A DNA stretch of 64,000 nucleotides from Aurantiacibacter sp. MUD61 (lineage in GTDB: Bacteria > Pseudomonadota > Alphaproteobacteria > Sphingomonadales > Sphingomonadaceae): NCBI RefSeq assembly GCF_027912455.1, contig NZ_CP115446.1, forward strand, positions 519,501 to 583,500, given 5' to 3'. The stretch's first letter is position 1. Each line of letters begins with the position of its first letter. The notes beneath the pieces were generated by a model that saw nothing but the letters and a program-made list of their open reading frames with translations, searched no databases and was not told where the DNA came from. Positions 28,430 to 36,242 of this stretch are shown here, piece by piece. The position numbers were made by a program, and so were the translations under genes.

Positions 28430-28445
28430 GCATTCAGGAGCGCCG

Positions 28446-28474
28446 CCTCTAGTATGCGAATTGCGCAATGGCAA
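28446..28474 (-). promoter_or_regulatory. Promoter of tRNA-Trp
   Basis: On the minus strand TTGCCA (-35) and TAGAGG (-10) are 17 bases apart, with the -10 ending about 16 bases before the mature tRNA 5' end. This is the same -35 and spacing as the secE promoter. Confidence 0.6.
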
Positions 28475-28509
28475 GCGACGACATGCATCTTGCATGCTAC
28501 AATTGCGCC

Positions 28510-29223
28510 ATGCACGCCCCCACCACTTCGACAGAGCCGAAGCTGATTCCGCCGGAAATCCTGCTGCTGGCCTATCGCAGCGGCGTATTTCCGATGGCTG
28601 ATTCGCGCGATGATGAGGAGGTCTTCTGGGTCGAGCCGCGCAAGCGGGCGATCCTGCCACTGGATGGCTTTCGCCGTTCGAAATCACTCGCCAAGCTGCT
28701 CAAGCAGGATCGCTTCACCATTCGAGTGAACGGCGATTTCGGAGGCGTTATCCGCGCCTGTGCGCAGCCGCGCATCGACCATCCCGAGACCTGGATAAGC
28801 GAAGTGATCGAGGCGAGTTATTGCAACCTCAACGCTCAGGGCCACGCGCATTCGGTCGAATGCTGGCAGGATGATGCGCTGGTTGGCGGGCTCTATGGCG
28901 TCGCATTCGACCGGGTGTTTTGCGGGGAAAGCATGTTTGCGCGCACCGCCAATGCCAGCAAGGTGGCGCTCGCTGCGCTAGTCGTGCTGATGCGACGGGC
29001 GGGCTACAAACTGCTCGATTGCCAGTTCATCACCGATCACCTTGCCTCGCTGGGCGCAGTCGAAATTACGCGGGACGATTATCAGGTGAAATTGGCAGCG
29101 GCCGCATCAGCCCGGCCGATCTGTTCTCTGGCTCAGGCGCTGGAGCAATTGCGTCAGGATTCTGAAGCGGCTTCCTCTTCGCCGGGGAAGCTCATCGCGC
29201 AATCCTTGACCCAGACATCATAG
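28510..29223 (+). CDS. aat: Leucyl/phenylalanyl-tRNA-protein transferase
   Basis: Aat transfers Leu or Phe from charged tRNA to N-terminal Arg or Lys of proteins, creating N-degrons for ClpS/ClpAP. The 237-residue protein has the family segments LAYRSGVFPMAD, FWVEPRKRAILPLDGF, GLYGVAFDRVFCGESMF and LLDCQFITDHLASLGAVEI. ATG 28510 is a better start than 28468, which lies inside the tRNA promoter region. A 6-bp dyad (CATGCA-TCT-TGCATG) sits just upstream at 28482-28496. The 3' end overlaps the convergent DUF2155 gene by 70 bases. Confidence 0.96.
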   Translation: MHAPTTSTEPKLIPPEILLLAYRSGVFPMADSRDDEEVFWVEPRKRAILPLDGFRRSKSLAKLLKQDRFTIRVNGDFGGVIRACAQPRIDHPETWISEVIEASYCNLNAQGHAHSVECWQDDALVGGLYGVAFDRVFCGESMFARTANASKVALAALVVLMRRAGYKLLDCQFITDHLASLGAVEITRDDYQVKLAAAASARPICSLAQALEQLRQDSEAASSSPGKLIAQSLTQTS

Positions 29224-29696
29224 ACCGGGTGCTCGACCACATTAAGGCTGGGCGATTCCTTGAACAGCCAGCCTGAGAAAATGCGGTTCCACTGCGTGTC
29301 ATCGCCCGCTTCCTGTCGCTCGTTCACGAATACCTGCACGAAGGCGCCGGTCATTTCCGGGTCTTCCCACGGCGCGGTGCGCTCACAGGCGGCCAGCCGC
29401 ACGATCACATCGTCGAAACGGCGCGTTTCGCCCGGATACATTTCGATATCGCGGGTTTCATTGTTGCGCTTGTTGACGAGGCCGATGGTGGCGAGCCGCT
29501 CTTCCATGGGCGTCCCGATGGCTTCGGGATTGCCGATTTGCAGATCCTCTATCGGTTGCAGCTCTTCGGGAATTTCGGTGGCTTCCGCGCCGGGTTCAGG
29601 CGCATCGCCGCCGCAGGCCGAAAGCAGCGCAACTCCTGCCAGCAGGATTGCCGGGCCAAGGGGGCGCCGCGAGAGGATCACGCGTCGGGCGACCAT
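29154..29696 (-). CDS. DUF2155 lipoprotein
   Basis: The 180-residue lipoprotein precursor has a basic N-terminus, a hydrophobic core and a lipobox LLSAC with Cys around residue 23. A linker is followed by a DUF2155 domain. The hallmark stretch GWLFKESPSLNVVEHPVYDV, then WVKDC, is near the C-terminus. The family is conserved in alphaproteobacteria, commonly next to aat and the NDUFA12 gene, but its function is unknown. ATG 29696 lies inside the end of the upstream gene (19-base overlap), indicating coupling. The stop lies 70 bases inside the convergent aat frame. Confidence 0.9.
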   Translation of the reverse strand: MVARRVILSRRPLGPAILLAGVALLSACGGDAPEPGAEATEIPEELQPIEDLQIGNPEAIGTPMEERLATIGLVNKRNNETRDIEMYPGETRRFDDVIVRLAACERTAPWEDPEMTGAFVQVFVNERQEAGDDTQWNRIFSGWLFKESPSLNVVEHPVYDVWVKDCAMSFPGEEEAASES

Positions 29697-30076
29697 GCTT
29701 CGTAATCGCCGCGTGCCGGGGCACGCTTGCCGCCGCGCTCCAGCGCACCTGCAGGCAGGTAGCGGGCATCGGTGCCGGTGGCATTCGGCGTAAAGTCGGT
29801 TTCCCAGATCTTGGGCGGCGGCAGGTGGCTTTCGGGCAGCGCGTCGTAGGATCCGTGCAGCCAGCCATGCCATTCGGCAGGCACGCGGCTTGAATCGTTC
29901 GCGCCGTCATAGATGACCCAGCGGCGTTCCTGCTGGCCTTCTTTCACCTTCTTGGAGCGGTAATATTTATTGCCCTGAGCATCGGTGCCGACATGCTCGC
30001 CATTACGGGCACTCCACAGCATCGTGCCGATGGTGGCGCCTTCCCACCAGGTGAAGATTTTCATCAGAAAGTTCAT
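29678..30076 (-). CDS. NDUFA12-family NADH:ubiquinone oxidoreductase accessory subunit
   Basis: The 132-residue protein matches the NDUFA12 (B17.2) family of complex I accessory subunits found in alphaproteobacteria and mitochondria. Visible motifs are GTMLWSARNGEHVGTDAQGN, KYYRSKK, RRWVIYDG and ASRVPAEWHGWLH-like SSRVPAEWHGWLHG. The chosen ATG 30076 gives a compact N-terminus; a second Met lies four codons later. The main nuo operon is not in the window. It is followed with overlap by the DUF2155 lipoprotein and preceded by a DUF192 lipoprotein gene 43 bases upstream. Confidence 0.93.
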   Translation of the reverse strand: MNFLMKIFTWWEGATIGTMLWSARNGEHVGTDAQGNKYYRSKKVKEGQQERRWVIYDGANDSSRVPAEWHGWLHGSYDALPESHLPPPKIWETDFTPNATGTDARYLPAGALERGGKRAPARGDYEAWSPDA

Positions 30077-30119
30077 GGGATGCGCGATTAGCGGATTCGG
30101 GTGCGCAGGCCAATAGCCA

Positions 30120-30629
30120 TTACCACTCCACCGTGTCGCCCGGCTGAAGCCCCAGTTCCTCGGCGCGGCCGGCGTTGAGTTCGAGCACGGCGATGCCGTC
30201 CCGATCGGATGTAACCGGCTCTTCATTATAGGGCTCGCCCCGCGCGATATTGATCACTTCATAGTTCTCATCGATGAAAATTAGGTCGAGCGGGATGAAG
30301 GTGTTGCGCATCCAGAAGCTCTGCGGGCGCGGCGCGTCATAGGTGAAGATCATGCCTTCATCGAGGCCCATCTCATCGCGGAACATGAGGCCGCGCCTTT
30401 GGGAATCTTCGGTATTGGCGACTTCTGCCTGCACCACATGCGTACCGGCGGAGGTGTTGAGCGTGACAGGGATGATCTGCAGGCCGGAGACCGGATGCGT
30501 ATCGGCTGCCTGCTCCTCTACGGCTGCAGGCTGAGCGCTCTCCTGCGCGGCCTCTCCTCCGCATGCTGCCAGAGCCAGCGCCGCGAATGCCGCCAGAGCG
30601 CGCTTAGGAAAAACCAAACCCACCATCAT
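30120..30629 (-). CDS. DUF192 lipoprotein
   Basis: The precursor has about 169 residues. The N-terminal lipoprotein signal ends in ALAAC (Cys near residue 23). A DUF192 domain follows with RRGLMFRDEMGLDEGMIF, FWMRNTFIPLDLIFID and a final LGLQPGDTVEW. DUF192 proteins are small beta-rich proteins often secreted or periplasmic; their biochemical role is unsettled. The start lies in the end of recX (26-base overlap). Adjacent ATGs at 30629 and 30626 share a GAGGAG ribosome binding site, and 30644 is also possible. Confidence 0.88.
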   Translation of the reverse strand: MMVGLVFPKRALAAFAALALAACGGEAAQESAQPAAVEEQAADTHPVSGLQIIPVTLNTSAGTHVVQAEVANTEDSQRRGLMFRDEMGLDEGMIFTYDAPRPQSFWMRNTFIPLDLIFIDENYEVINIARGEPYNEEPVTSDRDGIAVLELNAGRAEELGLQPGDTVEW

Positions 30630-31200
30630 TCTCCTCTTCGGCATCCTCTGCTTCGGATACCCAATCTGTAACTGCTGCTTCTCCCAGCGCATCGATCACC
30701 GCGCGGGCATGATCGAAGGAATGGCCTGCGCGCAGCATGGCTGCAATCTGTTTTTCGCGTTTTTCCTTATCCGGCGGCTCTACCGCGAAAGGACCGAACC
30801 GCCGCCGCTGCGCCAGCCGCATGGCGGCCTGCCGCTTCGCCGCATCGCCGGGCTGCATCGATTCGCGAATGCCCTCACCCACGCCCGCCTGGCCGAGCGC
30901 CTGACTGACTCGCCGCGCGCCATAGCCGCGCCGCAGCAGATCGCCCGTCTTCGCCCGCGCCCACACTTCGTCATCGACATAGCCTTTGTCGACGAACCGG
31001 CGGACCAGTCCGGGCACATCCGCCTCGCGCTCATCCTCCCACCCGCGCTCACGCAATTTGCGCGCCAGATAGCGTTCCAGCTTTGCCGCTGTGGTGGCAA
31101 AACGCGCTACATAGGACAGCGCCAGCTCCTCCATAGAGGCGGCTGAAAGCGGTTTTGGCGCCCGTCTTTTGCGCGTTGCCCCTTGTCGATTGCTGTCCAT
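30604..31200 (-). CDS. recX: Regulatory protein RecX
   Basis: The 198-residue protein is rich in Arg, Ala and Glu and all helical. RecX repeats are recognisable: ALSYVARFATTAAKLERYLA, then VRRFVDKGYVDDEVWARA and RRGYGARRVSQALGQAGV. RecX modulates RecA filaments. It carries an Arg/Lys-rich N-terminal extension (residues 1-20) and an acidic C-terminal tail. It is not adjacent to recA here. ATG 31200 is preferred over 31260. The gene overlaps the DUF192 start and is divergent from the acyl-AMP ligase, with 131 bases between. Confidence 0.88.
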   Translation of the reverse strand: MDSNRQGATRKRRAPKPLSAASMEELALSYVARFATTAAKLERYLARKLRERGWEDEREADVPGLVRRFVDKGYVDDEVWARAKTGDLLRRGYGARRVSQALGQAGVGEGIRESMQPGDAAKRQAAMRLAQRRRFGPFAVEPPDKEKREKQIAAMLRAGHSFDHARAVIDALGEAAVTDWVSEAEDAEEENDGGFGFS

Positions 31201-31220
31201 TGGCCTTATTCGTGCCACAC

Positions 31221-31321
31221 TTCCCTTCAAATGGGAAAGTTTGCGGCGCGGTAAGTTCAACTTCCCCGCCGATTTACTTTGTGGGAAGCGTCAAAAAGGC
31301 GCGCTGGAAATGAGGGTTCCC
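31221..31321 (+). promoter_or_regulatory. Cluster of TTCCC/GGGAA half-sites upstream of the acyl-AMP ligase
   Basis: Five copies occur within 101 bases: TTCCC at 31221, 31262 and 31317, and GGGAA at 31233 and 31283. The first pair is a dyad with a 7-base spacer, the second a dyad with a 16-base spacer. They lie in the divergent recX/acyl-AMP ligase region and could be operator sites. No regulator is known. Confidence 0.35.
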
Positions 31322-31331
31322 CATCACAGAC

Positions 31332-33059
31332 ATGACCGAGCTCACGCCGACGCCCAACGATTGTCCGCTGCCGCGCCGCCGATCCGATTTCGCCACGTTC
31401 AACGAGGCGATCGATTATGCTGCGCGTAGCGAAAAGGGCCTGAACTTCTACGATCCGCGCGCCACGCTGGAGCGGGTCTACCCCTATTCGCAGATGCGCG
31501 AAGACGCGCTGGTGCAGGCTCGCCGCCTTGCGGGCATGGGAATCAGCAAGGGGGACCGTGTCGCCCTGATCGCGGAAACCAGCCCCGAATTCGTTTCCGC
31601 TTTCTGCGCCTGCGTGCTCGCCGGGGCATGGCCGGTGCCGTTGCCGCTGCCGACCACGTTTGGCGGCAAGGATAGCTATATCGATCAGCTGGGCGTGCAG
31701 CTTTCCTCGAGCGATCCCGCCGTGCTGCTGTTCCCCGCCGAAATAGACGAGATGGCGCGCGCCGCTGCTGACAAGCAGGGCTGCAAAGGTCTCAACTGGG
31801 ATCAATTTGCAGAGCTGGATGCGCCCGATGCCGAGCTGCCCCAAGCCGACCCGGACGATATCTGCTATCTGCAATACAGCTCGGGCTCGACCCGCTTTCC
31901 CACCGGCGTCGCGGTCACCCACCGCGCGCTGCTGCACAATCTCTATGGTCATGCCGCCAGCATGAATATCGGCGAAGGCGATCGCGGCGTAAGCTGGCTG
32001 CCTTTCTACCACGATATGGGCCTTGTCGGCTGTTTCCTGTCGATGGTCGGCAATCAGGTGAGCGCCGATTATCTGCGCACCGAACATTTCGCCCGCCGCC
32101 CGCTCGCCTGGCTCGATCTCATCAGCCGGAACGAAGGCAAGTCGATGAGCTACTCGCCCACTTTCGGCTATGACATCTGCGCCCGCCGCATTTCCAGCCA
32201 GAGCCAGGTTGCCGATCGCTTCGACCTCTCCCGCTGGCGGCTTGCGGGCAATGGTGCGGACATGATCCGCCCAGATGTGATGCAGCAATTCGTCAACGCT
32301 TTCGCCGATGCAGGCTTCAAAGCCTCTGCCTTCACCCCGTCATACGGCCTCGCCGAAGCGACACTCGCCGTCACGGTGATGCCGCCGGGCGAAGGCATTC
32401 GCGTGGAACTGGTCGAGGAAGAGCGCCTGTCGGGCGGCAAGCGCGACCTCTCGCGCCCTGCCCGCTACCGCGCCATCGTCAATTGCGGCAAGCCACTACC
32501 CGACATGGATGTCGAAATCCGCGGCGAGAACGAAGAGGTCAAAGGCGACCACCAGATCGGCAAGGTCTGGTGCCGCGGCCCCAGCGTCATGCACTCCTAT
32601 TTCCGCGATCCGCAGGCGACCGAAGACTGCCTGGTGGACGGGTGGCTCGACACTGGCGACATGGGCTACATGGCCGATGGCTACCTGTTCATCGTCGGCC
32701 GCGCGAAAGACATGATCATCATCAACGGCAAGAACCACTGGCCGCAGGATATCGAATGGGCGGTCGAGCAATTGCCCGGCTTCAACCATGGCGATATCGC
32801 TGCCTTCTCGGTCGAAACCGACAATGGCGAAGAAGCACCCGCCGTGCTGGTCCATTGCCGCGTGAGCGATCCGGAAGAGCGAGTGAAACTGCGCAACGAA
32901 ATCGCCGACAAGGTCCGCTCCGTCACTGGCATGAACTGCGTCGTCGAACTGATCCCGCCCCGCACCCTGCCGCGCACCAGCAGCGGCAAATTGAGCAGGG
33001 CAAAAGCGAAGAAGCTCTACCTCTCCGGAGAAATCGCCCCGCTGGAACTGGCGGCCTAA
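31332..33059 (+). CDS. Fatty acyl-AMP ligase (FAAL)
   Basis: The 575-residue protein is an ANL-superfamily adenylating enzyme. The P-loop is YSSGSTRFPTGVAVTH near residues 182-197. FVNAFADAGFKASAFTPSYG, with the family LAEATLAV motif after it, leads to GWLDTGDMGYMADGYLFIVG and GKNHWPQDIEW. This spacing and the HWPQDIE type are typical of fatty-acyl-AMP ligases, which activate fatty acids and pass them to acyl carrier or polyketide/lipid-synthesis proteins rather than to CoA. No carrier protein, polyketide synthase or condensing enzyme is adjacent. The stop overlaps the convergent gene by four bases. Confidence 0.92.
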   Translation: MTELTPTPNDCPLPRRRSDFATFNEAIDYAARSEKGLNFYDPRATLERVYPYSQMREDALVQARRLAGMGISKGDRVALIAETSPEFVSAFCACVLAGAWPVPLPLPTTFGGKDSYIDQLGVQLSSSDPAVLLFPAEIDEMARAAADKQGCKGLNWDQFAELDAPDAELPQADPDDICYLQYSSGSTRFPTGVAVTHRALLHNLYGHAASMNIGEGDRGVSWLPFYHDMGLVGCFLSMVGNQVSADYLRTEHFARRPLAWLDLISRNEGKSMSYSPTFGYDICARRISSQSQVADRFDLSRWRLAGNGADMIRPDVMQQFVNAFADAGFKASAFTPSYGLAEATLAVTVMPPGEGIRVELVEEERLSGGKRDLSRPARYRAIVNCGKPLPDMDVEIRGENEEVKGDHQIGKVWCRGPSVMHSYFRDPQATEDCLVDGWLDTGDMGYMADGYLFIVGRAKDMIIINGKNHWPQDIEWAVEQLPGFNHGDIAAFSVETDNGEEAPAVLVHCRVSDPEERVKLRNEIADKVRSVTGMNCVVELIPPRTLPRTSSGKLSRAKAKKLYLSGEIAPLELAA

Positions 33060-34576
33060 GGCGTCATCAGCAAGCTCATCACATTGGGATAAGGCAAGGG
33101 CTCGCCGACAGCGGCCGCCGCTTCGTTCGCTGCGGCCATTGCCCCTATCATCGCGCTTCGCGCCGCTGCGGTCGCAGCAGCATCATCGCCTGCCGCAGCT
33201 GCGTAGTAGGCGGCCTCTGCGCTCTGTGCCGCAGCAAGTTTGGTCGCATAAGTGGTCTGTGCGGTTGTGAATTCGCTTTCTGGCGTGAGCGCGCCGGTCA
33301 CTGCAGTGCCAAGCGCTTCGGACTGGCCGCTGAGAACATCGGCAACGGCGATGCCGAAACGGCTGGGGCGCCGAACCACGATGAAGGAGACGCGCGCATT
33401 GGTAGCGCCAAGCTCGCTCCGGTGGAGGCCGCTGGTCGGCTCACCCTGATCGTCTCTGGGCTGAGGGGCGCAGCGGCTCGCGCCAAAAACGGCATCGTAG
33501 AATTGCGCCGGATCGCTCACCGTTCCAAGCGGCGAATAGGAGACACCGCGTAGCCGGCAGCTTTCCGCTTCGGCAGCGGCCAGCGCTGCTCTTGCCACGC
33601 GAATTCGCCCTTCGGCCACCGCGATTTTAGTCGGGTCACGAGTGGTGGCAGCTTGCAGTGAGTGAAGGCCGACCAAAGCGTTGAACATCTCAATCTGCGC
33701 CGTCACGCCGCGCTGGTCAATCGCATTGAGCGCATTCACGCGGCTCGCAGGATACCCTTCGGCAGGCGCGTTAGGATAGAAAATCTCCGAGACCTCGGAA
33801 AGATCTGCCGCATTATAGACCTTATCCCGATTGGGGCGCAGATTTGGCAGCCGCATCCGTGCCACGGAATAAATCGCACCCAGGTCCTGGTTTTCAGCAT
33901 TCGCAGGAAGGGCCAGTTCGACAAGCAGTTCTGCCGGTCTCGTTCGCGAAGACCCGTTCGCAATCGAGGCACCATACCATGCTGTTACCGGCGTGATGTG
34001 CGTGCCCTCAGGCGTCGGCTGAACGCGGATTTCAAAATAGGCGCGCGGGGTGTTGTCCAGAAAACCATACTGTGCAAACACGCCAGCCGGTGTCGAGTCG
34101 TCCTCGCTCGCCGCTGCGGTTAAAGCCGTTATGTCAGCGTTTGTAAGACCTGTGTCGCGGAGCAAAGCGGCTTCGAAATTATCCCAGTCATCACCCCCAC
34201 TTGATGGAACGAAAAACACAAGGCAGTGCGCATCCGCCGTATAGCGCCACGGCCTTGCCGGACTTTCGGTTGGCTGGTGCAGCGTACCGGCGAAATAGGA
34301 TGTGCTGTCCGATGCGGTGTAGGCATGCTCTTGCGAGGCACGCCGAATGGCGTCGGAAAGTCCGGACAGGGCTTGCTCTGCCACACCGCCGACTACGCCC
34401 GCGAGAATGGTTCCAATCAAGCTCTCGGTCTGGCTTTGGCTGGCCTGATGAACGGGACATTGGTCCAGGACTTCCAATCGGCCGACGATTTCGGTCTCGC
34501 CTGAACTGGCGAAGGCCGGGCCAGCAGAAATGGCTGCCAGCACGCTGGCGCATGCGTATTTCCAGATTGTCTTCAT
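33056..34576 (-). CDS. Exported protein of unknown function, partner of the serine protease
   Basis: I do not recognise a family for this 506-residue protein. It has a Sec signal peptide (cleavage after AGPAFA, near residue 23). A Gly/Ala-rich segment, IGTILAGVVGGVAEQALSGL at about 54-73, could insert in a membrane. A mixed beta/alpha central region (to about 330) follows, then an Ala-rich predicted helical region, including FTTAQTTYATKLAAAQSAEA near 440. A few cysteines are spread along the chain. Its ATG overlaps the stop of the upstream protease gene by four bases, so the two products are probably made together and may interact. Confidence 0.8.
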   Translation of the reverse strand: MKTIWKYACASVLAAISAGPAFASSGETEIVGRLEVLDQCPVHQASQSQTESLIGTILAGVVGGVAEQALSGLSDAIRRASQEHAYTASDSTSYFAGTLHQPTESPARPWRYTADAHCLVFFVPSSGGDDWDNFEAALLRDTGLTNADITALTAAASEDDSTPAGVFAQYGFLDNTPRAYFEIRVQPTPEGTHITPVTAWYGASIANGSSRTRPAELLVELALPANAENQDLGAIYSVARMRLPNLRPNRDKVYNAADLSEVSEIFYPNAPAEGYPASRVNALNAIDQRGVTAQIEMFNALVGLHSLQAATTRDPTKIAVAEGRIRVARAALAAAEAESCRLRGVSYSPLGTVSDPAQFYDAVFGASRCAPQPRDDQGEPTSGLHRSELGATNARVSFIVVRRPSRFGIAVADVLSGQSEALGTAVTGALTPESEFTTAQTTYATKLAAAQSAEAAYYAAAAGDDAAATAAARSAMIGAMAAANEAAAAVGEPLPYPNVMSLLMTP

Positions 34577-35742
34577 TTGTTACCCCCTAGTCCAATGAAT
34601 TCCTGATCAAGCATGAAAGTCGGGTTGGATAGCTGCAGCTGGTCACTTTCCGATGCGGGAAGCCTGATATTGCCGCCGACGATTAGCCCGACGAATGCGG
34701 GCGTGTCGGCGTCGGAATCGGCCAGAAAGACCGGCGATCCCGACATTCCGATCACTGTGTGACAGGCCAGGTGGCTCGTGCCCTCCTTGCCGCGCCTCAC
34801 CGCAACGACTTCGCACAGGTTATCGCGCGGAAAATGGAGCGCATCGACCAAATGCTCTGGGCGATCCCTGCGGTCGTCAAGGTGCGGCCATGCGGCGATA
34901 AGGGTGGCTTCGGTGAACGGGGCGGCTTGCTGGTAGGAGACTTTCCTCACCGATACGCTGCCCGGGTCGTCCACCGAATATACCGCCCAGTCCCGGCGAT
35001 TATTCGTTCCGCCTCCCCCGCCCACAAAAGTGACGTTCAGTGCGCTTCCGCTAGAGGCCTGAAAAATACGATGCCCGGCATTCTGGACATGTTCTACACA
35101 GTGATGGGCCGTCAAGAATTGTCCATCAGTCGCGATCAGCCCCGCGCAGATTGGGTTGCTGTCACTTCCGAGGACGATGCCGATCGCGCTGCTCAGCCCG
35201 TCAGCTTGCTCTGCATTCTCCAGCACGGCAGCGCGCGATTCTAAAGGCTCGGAAGTCAGCGAGGCGAAGCAATGCGAAAGATAGTTCCGACGCGTCGCCG
35301 CCGTCGCTTGCTGCGGAGAGCGATAATATTTCTGAAAACCCGAAGCTGACGTCGCGCAAAGCCGGTTTTCAGCCGCCCCGAGCAGGATTCGATAGACTGA
35401 TCGATGCGCTTCGCTGAGCAATTCGCATTCATCATCAGGTGATCGCGCGCATCGCTGCCGGAGTCGCATCAAATAGTCGAACATCCTGCCCGGATCAGTA
35501 TGTTGTTCTCCGCCAGGCGAGGAAAGCAGATGCTGAACCCACTGCCCGTTTGCATCCATCCAAAACTTGAATGAAGGCATGGCCATGGGAGCAGCCGATT
35601 TCTCGGCGGCTGTTTCGACGCTGCTGCTATCGTACAGTTGTGGTCGATCTTCTACGCCGGCGGAGGCTGCCATTGACCAGCCCCCCAAACACGCCGTCAA
35701 TAATATAGACCCCAATCGCAACGAACCGCCCCCAGCCAGCAC
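34573..35742 (-). CDS. Exported trypsin-like serine protease (S1 fold)
   Basis: The 389-residue protein has a signal peptide (hydrophobic residues 10-27; cleavage near ASAG). Its N-terminal region of about 160 residues is Cys-containing and of unknown type, and is followed by a chymotrypsin-fold protease domain. A full catalytic triad is visible: His214 in LTAHHC, Asp251 in RRDWAVY and Ser334 in GMSGSPVF. Cys310 and Cys327 could form a disulfide. A LTAC sequence in the leader might act as a lipobox, so membrane attachment is possible. It is the first gene of a two-gene unit with the exported protein at 33056. Confidence 0.88.
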   Translation of the reverse strand: MLAGGGSLRLGSILLTACLGGWSMAASAGVEDRPQLYDSSSVETAAEKSAAPMAMPSFKFWMDANGQWVQHLLSSPGGEQHTDPGRMFDYLMRLRQRCARSPDDECELLSEAHRSVYRILLGAAENRLCATSASGFQKYYRSPQQATAATRRNYLSHCFASLTSEPLESRAAVLENAEQADGLSSAIGIVLGSDSNPICAGLIATDGQFLTAHHCVEHVQNAGHRIFQASSGSALNVTFVGGGGGTNNRRDWAVYSVDDPGSVSVRKVSYQQAAPFTEATLIAAWPHLDDRRDRPEHLVDALHFPRDNLCEVVAVRRGKEGTSHLACHTVIGMSGSPVFLADSDADTPAFVGLIVGGNIRLPASESDQLQLSNPTFMLDQEFIGLGGNK

Positions 35743-35844
35743 GTGAATGGGGCAGAGTGAACGCGGTTAACAGTAAGGAGTCAATTCCGCAGCGATTAAA
35801 CTCTCGTAATCGCGCGCTCCTTCAGGCGCTAAGCCACAGCTAGT

Positions 35845-36240
35845 TTAGCCCAGCAGCAACACGCCCAGTACATACAGGAGTGCCAGCAGGCTTACCGCCC
35901 ATACGTAGGTTCGGACCTTAGGAATGCCTGCCCAATAGAGCGGGAGATACACGAGCCGCGCGCCGAGCCACACCCAGGCGGCAATGGCGGTCCACTCGTT
36001 CGCCTTGTCGGCCAGCACCACGCCCAGAAGCGCGATGATCGCGAGCGGCAGGGTTTCGCGGAAATTGTCTGACGCGCGTTGCAGCCGTCCGGCAATATCA
36101 TTGAGCGGCTCTGTATCCTCATCGCGCGCGCCCATATTCCAGTCGACGCCATATTGCTTCGTCTTGTAATGGATCGCTACGAAGATGTGGACGATCAGCA
36201 GCACGCCGGAAAGCGCAAGGACGGTAAGTTCGGCTGGCAT
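35845..36240 (-). CDS. MAPEG-family membrane protein
   Basis: The 131-residue protein has four hydrophobic helices (about 4-24, 62-80, 84-104, 108-130). A loop after helix one contains RLQRASDNFRETLPLAIIAL; the RLQRA-NxxE pattern is the MAPEG signature of glutathione-using membrane enzymes. The bacterial clade is not characterised biochemically. The start ATG 36240 lies two bases after the DUF389 stop, with AGGGG in the ribosome binding position, so the two are co-transcribed. Confidence 0.88.
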   Translation of the reverse strand: MPAELTVLALSGVLLIVHIFVAIHYKTKQYGVDWNMGARDEDTEPLNDIAGRLQRASDNFRETLPLAIIALLGVVLADKANEWTAIAAWVWLGARLVYLPLYWAGIPKVRTYVWAVSLLALLYVLGVLLLG

Positions 36241-36242
36241 GA

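Noticed and set aside
28139..28546. Plus-strand ORF of 135 codons
   Set aside because: It runs through the repeat and the tRNA-Trp gene on the opposite strand; the RTRGPRFWRPMLYQLSYTP-like stretch is the usual antisense-tRNA artefact.
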